A DNA stretch of 27,356 bases from JBAZQS01 sp041645075 (GCA_041645075.1 JBAZQS010000013.1:1-27356), one strand, 5' to 3'; counted from the first letter of the stretch, positions 15,700 to 23,413 are shown. Translations and numbers: made by a program. The notes: generated by a model from the letters alone, not told the origin.

Positions 15700-16134
15700 A
15701 TGAAATTAAATCGGTGGGTCTTTGTTTTTTGTTTACCCTTGCTTCTCTTGCTCACCGCTATTATTTCAATTTTTTATATGGCGCCAACACCACCCGAAAC
15801 AGTGGAAAGGGTGGATGGGGTGGTTCGGGTGCTTATGCATCAACCAGATGAATACACAATTATGATCAAATCGGCAAATTCATCTGAGATTGCAATGAAA
15901 CATATTATTGTGACTAAGACCAATGCCACAAAATTTCTAGCCGATGTCTCTGCCGGCGAAGATGCATGGGTGAAGCTGACTAAGGATCAGTTATTCAATA
16001 AAAGTTCTCTTTATTACTACGCCCGCAGCATTGAGTTCCACATTCATTCAGTAAAAGAGGTGGACGGCGGCGGTTGGGAAAAAAGAGAGGGAAGAAGAAG
16101 CACACATCAAGGCCAAACCAATATTATTGAGTAA
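15700..16134 (+). CDS. Small membrane-anchored or secreted protein of unknown function
   Basis: 144 residues. MKLNRWVFVFCLPLLLLLTA is a signal anchor or signal peptide; about 115 polar residues follow, predicted outside the membrane. The middle part (ERVDGVVRVLMHQPDEYTIM to KFLADVSAGEDAWVKLTKDQ) alternates strand-like segments and may be a small beta domain. The tail (GGGWEKREGRRSTHQGQ) is low-complexity. The start was chosen at 15700 because AGGAG lies 8 nt upstream; a start at 15655 would lose this. It is a single gene on the plus strand between two minus-strand blocks, with its own TTGACA promoter and terminator. This style is like the gene at 22116 and the Sel1 genes and unlike the neighbours. 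I do not recognise the family. Confidence 0.82.
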   Translation: MKLNRWVFVFCLPLLLLLTAIISIFYMAPTPPETVERVDGVVRVLMHQPDEYTIMIKSANSSEIAMKHIIVTKTNATKFLADVSAGEDAWVKLTKDQLFNKSSLYYYARSIEFHIHSVKEVDGGGWEKREGRRSTHQGQTNIIE

Positions 16135-16171
16135 TTTCAATAAACACCGGACAAAAAATAAAAACAAAATC

Positions 16172-16204
16172 AAAACCGCCAATCGCAAAAACGGCGGTTT
16201 TTAA
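16172..16204. terminator. Bidirectional terminator between convergent genes
   Basis: AAAACCGCC pairs with GGCGGTTTT around a 12-nt loop and serves the plus-strand gene ending at 16134 and the minus-strand gene ending at 16220. Confidence 0.8.
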
Positions 16205-16219
16205 AATATAGATAAAAAT

Positions 16220-17308
16220 TTAATTCAACACCATTTCAATGGTCTGCTCCTTGCCACCGCGTAAAATCAAAAATTCCACCTTATCCCCTTTTTTATAATT
16301 ATTCAGCAAATCCGCCAAGCCGTGATTAGAATTTAATTCCACATCATCAACCTTCTTAATAATATCGCCATCTTTGAGTTTTTCAAAGGCCGGGCTGGCC
16401 TTTAGCGGATTGCCGTAAACTAAGGCGCCGCGATCTCTCAAGCCAATCAAGCCCTCAGTCTGGGCCAGGTCAATATAATTAAGGCCTAAAATCGGCCGAA
16501 CAATTTTTTGTTTATCCAAAATCTGATTAACCACGGTTTTAAAATAATTTACCGGAATGACTCGGCCATTATTAACCAAGCCCACAATTTCGCCCTTGAA
16601 ATTCGCCACTGCTCCGCCATTAAAAGCATGGTCTAACGGCAAATCAAGAAATATTTCTTTGTCCGGATTATCCGAAGATAAAATTAAATCCTGGCGATTT
16701 TTAAAATCATAACCGATTTTTTTAATATGAGCAAAGACAATATTTTTTCTTTGATAAATTAAAATCAGTGTCTGCCCGATGGTCAATTGACTGGAATCGC
16801 CTAAAGAAGCCACGGGCAAGCCGCTGGCCGTCATTTTGCCAAAAACCACGCCGGTCGCCTTATCTTCAATGAAATTTGTAAAATCATATAATTTTTCCTG
16901 ATAACCCACGGCCGAATATTTTATTTTGGGGTCGCTCAAGACCTGATTGGCGGTAACGACCCAGCCGTCGGAGGTTAAAACAAACCCTTGGCCTAAAATT
17001 TCCGAGGGCAGATAGGCGGCGCTTAACGGATTGGGCGCTTTTTTTGATATATATATATTAATGAGGGCGGGAAAAAGATTATTTTCCACCTGCTTAAGCT
17101 GCAAATCCTGCTCCACAATCACGTTTCTGGGCTGGTCAATGATAATATTCCTGTCTAAATTGACGTCGGAAAAATTAATCTTGCCGAAAAATGGCAGGCC
17201 AACCAAAGCATAGCCGAGGAGGCCGGACAAAAAACCGAAAACAATGGCCAAGGCCATAATCTTGATGGTGTTATTGCTGATAATTTTCATACTCGCTGTT
17301 TTAATCAT
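16220..17308 (-). CDS. HtrA/DegP-like protein with PDZ domain and substituted catalytic residues
   Basis: 362 residues. A membrane anchor (about 15-40) is followed by a trypsin-like HtrA fold and a C-terminal PDZ domain (about 270-360: ILGLNYIDL, SPAFEKLKDGDIIKKVDD). The fold is clear from GQGFVLTSDGWVVTA, PVASLGDSSQLTIGQT and GGAVANFKGEIVGLVN. The catalytic triad is not intact: the usual NAHV His aligns with Gln122 (TANQV) and the usual GNSGGP Ser aligns with Asn230 (AFNGGA); only Asp149 (DKATGVV) remains. It is probably a protease-dead relative that binds peptides through its fold and PDZ domain. It starts directly after the stop of the 9-helix membrane protein, so the two are co-transcribed and may work together. 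Confidence 0.9.
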   Translation of the reverse strand: MIKTASMKIISNNTIKIMALAIVFGFLSGLLGYALVGLPFFGKINFSDVNLDRNIIIDQPRNVIVEQDLQLKQVENNLFPALINIYISKKAPNPLSAAYLPSEILGQGFVLTSDGWVVTANQVLSDPKIKYSAVGYQEKLYDFTNFIEDKATGVVFGKMTASGLPVASLGDSSQLTIGQTLILIYQRKNIVFAHIKKIGYDFKNRQDLILSSDNPDKEIFLDLPLDHAFNGGAVANFKGEIVGLVNNGRVIPVNYFKTVVNQILDKQKIVRPILGLNYIDLAQTEGLIGLRDRGALVYGNPLKASPAFEKLKDGDIIKKVDDVELNSNHGLADLLNNYKKGDKVEFLILRGGKEQTIEMVLN

Positions 17309-18073
17309 TTACCGCCACGACGCCGTCATTAAAACCAAAACCAAAACCACGGCCGCAAAAACCAGATATTGTCTGGCCGATTTCTTGGTTAATTTATCCT
17401 GCCAATATAAAATGGCGATTGAACTTAATAAATAATAAAAAATCAATAAAATCAAGGCCAAAACATAAATGCTGTTCGGCCACCAAAGCAGGACGATTAA
17501 TATTTCTATTAATACCAGGGCCGTCAAAAACGAATATAAAAAATTTGTTTTAAAAGGGAAATCATAAGCTAAAAACCGTTCAAAAAACAAAATGAAAATG
17601 ACCGGAAAATAAATAATAATCAAAGCCCACCAAGGAAAATTTAAAAAAACATAAAAATTGAGCAGGGCATAGCTTATAATAAAACACATTAACAAACTGA
17701 TATAACCGGCAATGCTTTTCAAGTCAATTAAGGAAAATCTTGTCGTCCGATAAAGATAATTAAATACCGATTCTAAATAAATCAAATAAATTATGGACCA
17801 AATAATAATAAATAGATTTATAAATATCTGATTGCTTAAGAGCAGGGCGTTGACCAAGCCGAGGACGACAAAAATTTCCGAATAAAGAGCAAAAAACCAA
17901 ACCCTTTTCCGGCCCAGTTTCCAGTTTAATAAAATAAAATAAAATAAATTCAAGGCCGCCGCCAAAATTAAAAACCAATACCAAGCGCCACTAAAGGCAA
18001 ATAAAAATTTAAGGATAAAAAAATAACCAACCGGAATTAAAACGGGAAAAATTCTAATTAGCAAAAAAAGCAT
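17309..18073 (-). CDS. Multi-pass membrane protein of unknown function
   Basis: 254 residues, almost entirely hydrophobic, with eight or nine predicted membrane helices (MLFLLIRIFPVLIPVGYFFI through YLVFAAVVLVLVLM). The loops are short and some are basic (KLGRKRV, YRTTRF). No catalytic or transport motif is seen. The stop codon TAA is followed at once by the ATG of the HtrA-like gene, which points to translational coupling. Upstream, 27 nt away, is another single-pass membrane protein. The cluster looks like an envelope assembly or quality-control unit, but this is inference from context. Confidence 0.85.
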   Translation of the reverse strand: MLFLLIRIFPVLIPVGYFFILKFLFAFSGAWYWFLILAAALNLFYFILLNWKLGRKRVWFFALYSEIFVVLGLVNALLLSNQIFINLFIIIWSIIYLIYLESVFNYLYRTTRFSLIDLKSIAGYISLLMCFIISYALLNFYVFLNFPWWALIIIYFPVIFILFFERFLAYDFPFKTNFLYSFLTALVLIEILIVLLWWPNSIYVLALILLIFYYLLSSIAILYWQDKLTKKSARQYLVFAAVVLVLVLMTASWR

Positions 18074-18100
18074 AATTTTGTAACCAGCTCACTGATTAGA

Positions 18101-18598
18101 TTAAAATTTAGCCAGCAAGTCCTTTAAATTTTTCAATTTGGACTCAATCATCTGCTCATTATTTTTATTAAGGCTGTCTTCCAGGCCCGACAAAAGTAAA
18201 ACCGCCGCCAAATGAACGTCCTTAAGCTTGGCCGGCACAATTAAAGCCATAATCTTTTCTTGCGCTTGGTTGGTCTTATCTAATAAATCACTTTTCGTCA
18301 AATTGGCGCCGGCCGCAAAATTCGCCAGATAATCCCGCATAATTTGAATAAAATTTTGGCGATAATCTTTTTCCAGTTGGACGGCATCAACTTGATTTTC
18401 ATTAAGCTGGCTTAATTTCTTGTCGGTTTCCTTGCTCAGCCATTGATACTCGCGATTTAAAATCAAAAAAATAGCGGCGAAAGCCAAAAAAACGGCCACG
18501 ATAATAATCGCGATTTTTTTATAAATGATTGATTTAACCGTGACTTCCGGTTCGCTGGGAACAATTTCCGGTTTCTGGGGTAAAAATTTCTTGGGCAT
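18101..18598 (-). CDS. Single-pass membrane protein with helical extracytoplasmic domain
   Basis: 165 residues. A Pro/Glu-rich cytoplasmic start (MPKKFLPQKPEIVPSEPEV) is followed by one membrane helix (about 27-47, KIAIIIVAVFLAFAAIFLIL) and a mostly helical, charged domain outside the membrane (REYQWLSKETDKKLSQLNEN to the C-terminus). The C-terminal SKLKNLKDLLAKF could form a coiled coil. It starts 15 nt after the previous gene's stop. I do not recognise the family. Confidence 0.83.
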   Translation of the reverse strand: MPKKFLPQKPEIVPSEPEVTVKSIIYKKIAIIIVAVFLAFAAIFLILNREYQWLSKETDKKLSQLNENQVDAVQLEKDYRQNFIQIMRDYLANFAAGANLTKSDLLDKTNQAQEKIMALIVPAKLKDVHLAAVLLLSGLEDSLNKNNEQMIESKLKNLKDLLAKF

Positions 18599-18613
18599 AA
18601 TAAAAAAATTATT

Positions 18614-18967
18614 TTAAAATAACAAAGCGCCGATGATTAATAATATAAAAAACAAAAAGAGCGTCAGAATGGCAGCCGTCAGGGCGATAATCGCTTCACG
18701 ATATTTTTTCTGCCAAGCCAAAAAAATCGGATAGCCCAAAATCAGGGCGCCGGAAACAGCGGCGCTCGCCACAAACAAAATCAATAAAGCCATAATGCCC
18801 AAAATGGCGTTGCTGGTTTGGATGGGAAAAACCGCCGAGCCGGCCATGAAAAACCAAGACACTAAAAGAAGGTAAATCACCTCGCCTAAACCGGCTAAGG
18901 CCGCTTTTTTAATTATCTCCTTGGGCAAGTCCCTTTGTGGTTTGAATTTGAATTTGTACATAAGCAT
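18614..18967 (-). CDS. Small membrane protein, three to four helices
   Basis: 117 residues. A basic start (MLMYKFKFKPQRDLPKEIIK) is followed by hydrophobic segments at about 29-48, 52-80 and 92-116 (the middle one may be two short helices). No known motif. It is in the middle of a five-gene minus-strand run of mostly membrane proteins, with 21 nt and 15 nt to its neighbours. Confidence 0.82.
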   Translation of the reverse strand: MLMYKFKFKPQRDLPKEIIKKAALAGLGEVIYLLLVSWFFMAGSAVFPIQTSNAILGIMALLILFVASAAVSGALILGYPIFLAWQKKYREAIIALTAAILTLFLFFILLIIGALLF

Positions 18968-18988
18968 GGGAATTATGAATAAAATTTA

Positions 18989-19321
18989 CTACAATTGAAA
19001 CGAACCTCTCATATCAATTTCCAGCCAATCGTTTTGCGCCTCGTCCCATTTATGGGCCTTGAGCTGATGGGTAAATTCCGTATCCGAATAAATATATTCC
19101 ACGGCCGTTTCCGAACCAATGCGGCGCGAGCCATGGGTTTTCTTGTCTAACAAAACGGGTTTGGTAATATATTCTAATTTCATTTTGCCCAGAGGGCCGG
19201 TAAACAAGACGATTTCCGCTTCACCGACATAGGGCTCGGGTAATTTTCCCTGGCTAATTTCCACATCAGTAAAAGCATCTTGAATTTGTCCTTTGGTTTG
19301 TTGCCACTTTTCGGGAGACAT
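18989..19321 (-). CDS. Conserved-type cytosolic hypothetical protein
   Basis: 110 residues, soluble, strand-rich. It begins MSPEKWQQTKGQIQDAFTDV; Trp, Tyr and acidic residues are spread through 'PYVGEAEIVLFTGPLGKMKL' and 'KAHKWDEAQNDWLEIDMRG'. No cysteine, signal or membrane segment. It is the first gene of the envelope cluster and follows a TGGTATAAT promoter box. It resembles short hypotheticals in CPR genomes from memory, but I cannot name a family. Confidence 0.8.
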   Translation of the reverse strand: MSPEKWQQTKGQIQDAFTDVEISQGKLPEPYVGEAEIVLFTGPLGKMKLEYITKPVLLDKKTHGSRRIGSETAVEYIYSDTEFTHQLKAHKWDEAQNDWLEIDMRGSFQL

Positions 19322-19345
19322 AAAATAAATTAAACTTATGGAAAT

Positions 19346-19354
19346 ATTATACCA
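19346..19354 (-). promoter_or_regulatory. Extended -10 promoter of the envelope cluster
   Basis: TGGTATAAT on the minus strand, 25 nt upstream of the first start codon of the 16220-19321 cluster. No good -35. It is the same box type as at 11937-11945. Confidence 0.6.
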
Positions 19355-19366
19355 TAAATCAAAAAC

Positions 19367-19921
19367 CTATTCTACTTTTTTATGACTGAACTCACAACCG
19401 CAATAATTTTGCCGATAAAAATCGTTTTCACGGCTGAAGGCCATGGCTTTTTTAAAGCCGTCTTGCTTTTTCCAGTCGCCGGCCAAAAATTTTATCCCGA
19501 TTTGTTTTTCTAATGCTCGCCCCAAATTATTTATCACCAAAGCGTCTTTATGCGGACTGATAGCCAATGTTGAGCCAAAATAATCAAAATTATTTTTTTG
19601 GGCAAATTCCGCCGAAGACCTTAGGCGATTATAATAACACAGGATGCATCGCTTGCCGCGTTCCGGCTCATTTTCCAGCCCGGCGATCAAACCGAGCCAA
19701 TGGTCATGATTATAGTCCGCCTCAATAAAATTTATTTCATTTTTTGTGAAAAAATTTCTGGCTTCCGCCAGTCGTTTTTTAAACTCGGCTTCCGGATAAA
19801 TATTGGCATTGCCATAATAAGCCATAACCGTAAAATCTTTTGCCAGCTCGGACGCCAAAAAACCACTGCAAGACGCGCAGCAGATATGCAATAATAATTT
19901 TGGTTTAGTGTCTTTTGGCAC
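19367..19921 (-). CDS. queH: Epoxyqueuosine reductase QueH
   Basis: Last step of queuosine formation: reduces epoxyqueuosine to queuosine at position 34 of tRNAs with GUN anticodons. The 184 residues carry the QueH (DUF208) hallmarks: the vicinal C14-C15 in LLLHICCASC, the RGKRCILCYYNR block, and the C-terminal NYCGCEFS. These cysteines bind the 4Fe-4S cluster and form the redox pair in the family. GTG start, 2 nt after the stop of the EF-Tu-like gene, so it is the last gene of the rarA operon. No other queuosine gene is in the window. With gatB, miaA and miaB this makes four tRNA-related enzymes in 20 kb. Confidence 0.93.
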   Translation of the reverse strand: MPKDTKPKLLLHICCASCSGFLASELAKDFTVMAYYGNANIYPEAEFKKRLAEARNFFTKNEINFIEADYNHDHWLGLIAGLENEPERGKRCILCYYNRLRSSAEFAQKNNFDYFGSTLAISPHKDALVINNLGRALEKQIGIKFLAGDWKKQDGFKKAMAFSRENDFYRQNYCGCEFSHKKVE

Positions 19922-19923
19922 GG

Positions 19924-20178
19924 CTATAATACCTTATAAACGATATCTCCCTCTTTTACGGCCTGATCGGTTTTTAAGCCAACCGACTGCCCCGCTTGGG
20001 CCTTGGCTACGGGCTGATGATCTATTTGCATTGAAGTGACAATCTGCTCAAAATCAACACCATGGCCTTCTATTTTTATCATATCGCCCACGCCCAGCCC
20101 ACCGTCGATTAAGCCAATTACGCCAACCCCGATATTGCTAAAATAATGAGTGATTTTTCCGATTTGTTGATTTGCCAT
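19924..20178 (-). CDS. Small EF-Tu domain-II-like protein
   Basis: 84 residues that form one small beta-barrel: GKITHYFSNIGVGVIGLIDG, then GVGDMIKIEGHGVDFEQIV, then AKAQAGQSVGLKTDQAVKEG and DIVYKVL. The pattern is that of domain II of translational GTPases (the barrel after the G domain), without any GTPase domain. Stand-alone versions are annotated as translation elongation factor-like proteins; their role is not known to me. The ribosome-binding site is unusually strong for this window (AAAGGGGGTGG, 7 nt from ATG), which suggests high expression. Co-transcribed with queH. Confidence 0.83.
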   Translation of the reverse strand: MANQQIGKITHYFSNIGVGVIGLIDGGLGVGDMIKIEGHGVDFEQIVTSMQIDHQPVAKAQAGQSVGLKTDQAVKEGDIVYKVL

Positions 20179-20224
20179 TTTTCCACCCCCTTTCTTCTGC
20201 CACCGTTTTTAAACGCGGCAAAAA

Positions 20225-20683
20225 TTATTTTTTATGATTAAATTTATTTATATGGTGCTGGATAAAGGACTCGGCTTCGGCCAAAATTTCTTTTAATCCC
20301 TTGAAACGCAGATATTTACTCGCGGTTTTAAAATCAAACCAGCCGTAGCCATTATGCTCTGAAGAAATTTTTAATTCCGCGCCTATGGACGCTTTGGCTA
20401 AATATAAAATAAAATCTTTTTTTATCAATTCTATTTTATTATTACGGTTTTCTTTAAAGAAAAACTGGGTCTGCTGGCGCCAACCCTCAATTAATTTAAT
20501 ATTAACAATCCCCGCCTCTTCTTTTAATTCGCGCAAGGCCGCCTCGGTCTCGGTTTCGCCCGGCTCCACCCGGCCTTTGGGAAAATTCCAATAGACGCCC
20601 CGATGATACAAAACCAAATACTGCAGCCCTTCTTTAGGGTGCAGGCGAAATACTATAACCCCAGCTGATTTCTCACGAATCAT
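20225..20683 (-). CDS. Nudix hydrolase, Ap4A-hydrolase type
   Basis: 152 residues with a complete Nudix box: G37-x5-E43-x7-R51-E-L-x-E55-E56-x-G58 (GRVEPGE...REL.EEAGI), which binds Mg2+ and hydrolyses nucleoside diphosphates linked to another group. The start (AGVIVFR...YLVLYHRGVYWNFPKGRVEPGE) fits bis(5'-nucleosyl)-tetraphosphatase-type members, including WNFPKG before the box. The exact substrate cannot be told from sequence. It starts 3 nt after the rarA stop, so it may help clear damaged or signalling nucleotides linked to replication stress; that is inference. Confidence 0.9.
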   Translation of the reverse strand: MIREKSAGVIVFRLHPKEGLQYLVLYHRGVYWNFPKGRVEPGETETEAALRELKEEAGIVNIKLIEGWRQQTQFFFKENRNNKIELIKKDFILYLAKASIGAELKISSEHNGYGWFDFKTASKYLRFKGLKEILAEAESFIQHHINKFNHKK

Positions 20684-20686
20684 AAA

Positions 20687-21961
20687 TTATTTTAAATACT
20701 TTCTTCCTCTTAGCTTTTCCGGCATATACTCCTGTTCCTCTTTATAATCATATTCCGGGCTATATTTATAGTCCCGGCCATAGCCCAAGTCCTTCATCAG
20801 TTTAGTCGGCGCACCCGCCTTGCCTCCCGGCAGGCGAGGCAGGTTTCGTAAATGCAGGGGCACGGGCTCATCCATGGTCTCTCTCACATCCCGCTGTACC
20901 TTATTATACGCTTCATAGAGCTTATTGCTTTTTTTACATTTGGCTAAATAAACCACCACCTGCGCCAGAATCACATTACATTCGGGCCAGCCGATAAAAT
21001 GACAGGCCTGATAGCCGGCCACGGCCTGCTCTAAAGCGCGAGAATTGGCCAAGCCCACATCTTCACAGGCAAACCTGACTAATCGCCGAGCAACATATAA
21101 AGGGTCTTCACCCGCCTCCAGCATTCGGCCGAGCCAATATAAGGACGCATCGGCATCACTGCCCCGAAGCGATTTATGAAGCGCGGAAATTATATTATAA
21201 TGCGCTTCGCCTTTCTTATCATACAGATAACTTGATTTTTGCAAGGACTCTTTGATCATGTCCTTGTTTAAATCTATTATACCATTTTTATCGGCCGTTG
21301 TGGCCTTAACCGCGAACTCCAAAGCATTCAAAGCCACGCGGGCATCGCCATTGGCTATATTGGCTAAATAATTAAACGTCTCATCTTCTATTTTTATCTT
21401 TAAATTGCCAAATCCGCGCTCGCGGTCAACTATCGCCCGCTTTAAAATATCCACCAAATTTTCCGGCGACAGCTGTTCTAAAACAAAAACCCGGCTGCGG
21501 GAAAGCAAGGCCGAATTGACCTCAAAACTCGGATTCTCGGTGGTGGCGCCAATTAAGACCACCGTGCCATTTTCCACGTACGGCAGTAAAGCGTCTTGCT
21601 GGGATTTGTTCCAGCGGTGGATTTCATCAATAAATAAAATTGTTTTTTGATTATTATACTTCCGCCTTTCTTTGGCCTGCTCAATAATTTCCCTTAAATC
21701 CTTGACGCCCGCGGTGACGGCCGAAAAAGAAATAAAAACCGAGTTGGTCATCTTGGCGATAATGCGAGCCAAAGTGGTTTTGCCCGAGCCGGGCGGACCC
21801 CAAAAAATCATTGAAGGAATTTCATCGCGCTCAATTAATCGGCGCAATAACTTGGTCGGGCCGATGACTTCATTTTGCCCGACAAACCGATCTAAATCAA
21901 CCGGCCTCATTCTGTCGGCCAGCGGCGCGTTTTCATTATTTAAATTATCAAATAAGTCCAT
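20687..21961 (-). CDS. rarA: Replication-associated recombination protein RarA (MgsA)
   Basis: AAA+ clamp-loader-like ATPase acting at stalled replication forks; 424 residues. N-terminal PLADRMRPVDLDRFVGQNEVIG, Walker A GPPGSGKT (55-62), Walker B FIDEIHRWNKSQQD, sensor 1 GATTENPSFEVN, arginine finger in LLSRSRVF; then the lid and C-terminal tetramer domain (SLRGSDADASLYWLGRML, RRLVRFACEDVGLA). Near the end, the conserved motif LHLRNAPTKLMK is split: ten residues LPRLPGGKAG (374-383) stand between LHLRN and APTKLMK, encoded by a 30-nt near-palindromic insert. It heads an operon with the Nudix, EF-Tu-like and queH genes. Confidence 0.96.
   Translation of the reverse strand: MDLFDNLNNENAPLADRMRPVDLDRFVGQNEVIGPTKLLRRLIERDEIPSMIFWGPPGSGKTTLARIIAKMTNSVFISFSAVTAGVKDLREIIEQAKERRKYNNQKTILFIDEIHRWNKSQQDALLPYVENGTVVLIGATTENPSFEVNSALLSRSRVFVLEQLSPENLVDILKRAIVDRERGFGNLKIKIEDETFNYLANIANGDARVALNALEFAVKATTADKNGIIDLNKDMIKESLQKSSYLYDKKGEAHYNIISALHKSLRGSDADASLYWLGRMLEAGEDPLYVARRLVRFACEDVGLANSRALEQAVAGYQACHFIGWPECNVILAQVVVYLAKCKKSNKLYEAYNKVQRDVRETMDEPVPLHLRNLPRLPGGKAGAPTKLMKDLGYGRDYKYSPEYDYKEEQEYMPEKLRGRKYLK
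20813..20844. repeat. 32-nt imperfect palindrome inserted in rarA
   Basis: ACCCGCCTTGCCTCCC and its partner GGCAGGCGAGGCAGGT pair with three non-Watson-Crick positions. Codons 374-383 of rarA (20813-20842, exactly 30 nt) are extra to the conserved family motif. Confidence 0.85.
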
Positions 21962-22037
21962 AAATTACTATTAATATTTATGTTTGAATATTACTCTGGC
22001 GGTCAATATAAATCAAGAAAATTGCGAGCAAAATTGC

Positions 22038-22066
22038 TTGACAAACAGTAAATTATGTGCTATACT
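22038..22066 (+). promoter_or_regulatory. Near-consensus sigma70 promoter
   Basis: TTGACA (22038-22043), 17-nt spacer, TATACT (22061-22066) with TG one base before the -10. It is the best promoter in the window, about 43 nt upstream of the AAAGGAGA ribosome-binding site of the gene at 22116. Confidence 0.9.
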
Positions 22067-22115
22067 AAATTTACAGTAATTTGTTCCAATTCCAGTTGAT
22101 TAAAGGAGATGCAGT

Positions 22116-22568
22116 ATGTTGTCCTTTAAAAAAGCGCCGTGGACAGGGCTGGTGGTTGCTCTTTTGAGCATCCCCGCCCTCATGATTTTCAGCGCCGTTA
22201 AGAGGGTGGGCCTGGATAATGAAGCGGAGATCGCCAAAACCATGTGGCAGGAAGGCATTATTGTGGCGAACTTTTTGGCCGCCGCGATTATCATTACCTT
22301 TCTGCAACATAAGTGGCCGGCTATTTCACGTTTTCTGGACCAGTTACCGCGCTCTCCGTACTGGGGCCGAGGTATTATGTGTATGTCTCTTTTCATTCTT
22401 CCTTTCCTCCCCTGCCGGGTTGAGCCGGACGGTGAGCCCACGGCCACATCCACGTTTATCGGCTTCGCCGTCATCGGCGGCTTTATTCTTTTGGGATTTA
22501 TTGTTAACTTCATTCAGTATCCCCAAGAGTGTAAAGCGTGGCTGAAAGATATGTTTTCGGCGGAATAA
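22116..22568 (+). CDS. Solitary multi-pass membrane protein of unknown function
   Basis: 150 residues with about four membrane helices: 9-27 (WTGLVVALLSIPALMIFSAV), 46-62 (GIIVANFLAAAIIITFL), 87-101 (GIMCMSLFILPFLPC) and 112-132 (STFIGFAVIGGFILLGFIV). Polar stretches between them are short (KRVGLDNEAEIAKTMWQE; RVEPDGEPTAT). No motif that I recognise. The start is secure: AAAGGAGA lies 7 nt upstream, after a near-consensus promoter. It is alone on the plus strand between rarA and uppS, with its own terminator. Codon use and signals look more like a typical Gram-negative gene than its neighbours, so transfer is possible. Confidence 0.83.
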   Translation: MLSFKKAPWTGLVVALLSIPALMIFSAVKRVGLDNEAEIAKTMWQEGIIVANFLAAAIIITFLQHKWPAISRFLDQLPRSPYWGRGIMCMSLFILPFLPCRVEPDGEPTATSTFIGFAVIGGFILLGFIVNFIQYPQECKAWLKDMFSAE

Positions 22569-22585
22569 ACAATCGCCACAAAAAA

Positions 22586-22627
22586 ACCGCCCCCCACTTT
22601 AATAAAGTGGGGGACGGTCTTCTTTTT
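22586..22627. terminator. Bidirectional terminator between the membrane gene and uppS
   Basis: ACCGCCCCCCACTTT pairs with AAAGTGGGGGACGGT (one mismatch) around AAT, with an A-run before and CTTCTTTTT after. Confidence 0.9.
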
Positions 22628-22635
22628 ATAAAATT

Positions 22636-23322
22636 TTAATTGCCTCCAAATCTTCGGTGCCGATTATTATAGTCATCAATGGCTTTGTCCAAGTCCTTTT
22701 CCGAGAAAGCCGGCCAATGGCATTTAACAAAATATAATTCCGAATAAACCGACTGCCAAGTCAAAAAACCGGAAAGGCGTTGTTCCCCCGAAGTCCGAAT
22801 AATCAAATCCGGGTCCGGCTGTCCCGCGGTCCAAATATTTTCGGAAATCATTTTTTCGGTAATTTTTGACGGATTAATTTTTTTCTTAATAATTTTCTTA
22901 ACCGCTTCCACGATTTCCAGTCGCCCGCCATAATTAATGGCGAGATTAAGCGTGCCCTTATTATTATTTTTTGTCGCCTCTTCGGCTTTGATAATCGCTT
23001 TTTGCAATCGCTCGGACAATTCTTGGCGGCGGCCTATCACCCTGATTCTAATGCCTCTTGCCATAAAAAATGACAGTTCTTTTGTCAGTCCTATTTCCAA
23101 TAATCTCATCAAATAATTGACTTCTCTTTTCGCCCGGTTCCAATTTTCCGTGGAAAAGGCATAGACCGTAAAATATTTAATTCCTCGGGCGAGACACCAC
23201 TCACCAACTTGTTTTAATTTATTATAACCGCGACGATGGCCTTCCAGCGATGGCAAGCCATGTTCTTTGGCCCATCGGCGGTTGCCATCCATAATAATCG
23301 CTAAATGTTGTATGTTTGACAT
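22636..23322 (-). CDS. uppS: Undecaprenyl diphosphate synthase UppS
   Basis: cis-prenyltransferase that builds the C55 lipid carrier for peptidoglycan and other surface polymers by adding isopentenyl diphosphate units to farnesyl diphosphate. The 228 residues carry all family blocks: AIIMDGNRRWAK with catalytic D12, GHRRGYNKLKQVGEWC, YAFSTENWNR, AINYGGR and the C-terminal DPDLIIRTSGEQRLSGFLTW plus SELYF. Length is normal. Alone on the minus strand, with TTGATA-17-TATAAT upstream. With the glycosyltransferase at 25610 it suggests envelope polymer synthesis here, though the two are not in one operon. Confidence 0.96.
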   Translation of the reverse strand: MSNIQHLAIIMDGNRRWAKEHGLPSLEGHRRGYNKLKQVGEWCLARGIKYFTVYAFSTENWNRAKREVNYLMRLLEIGLTKELSFFMARGIRIRVIGRRQELSERLQKAIIKAEEATKNNNKGTLNLAINYGGRLEIVEAVKKIIKKKINPSKITEKMISENIWTAGQPDPDLIIRTSGEQRLSGFLTWQSVYSELYFVKCHWPAFSEKDLDKAIDDYNNRHRRFGGN

Positions 23323-23352
23323 GAATAAAATTAATAATTAACCATAAAAATT

Positions 23353-23381
23353 ATTATAACCTGTTTTAAAAAAATTATCAA
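23353..23381 (-). promoter_or_regulatory. Promoter of uppS
   Basis: Minus strand: TTGATA (23381-23376), 17-nt spacer, TATAAT (23358-23353), about 31 nt before the start codon. Confidence 0.75.
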
Positions 23382-23413
23382 TATCGCGCCAGTGTATATC
23401 GCGCAGCGGGAAT

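Noticed and set aside
22071..22513. Minus-strand open frames opposite the solitary membrane gene
   Set aside because: The plus strand has a near-consensus promoter, ribosome-binding site, membrane helices and terminator; the opposite frames have none.
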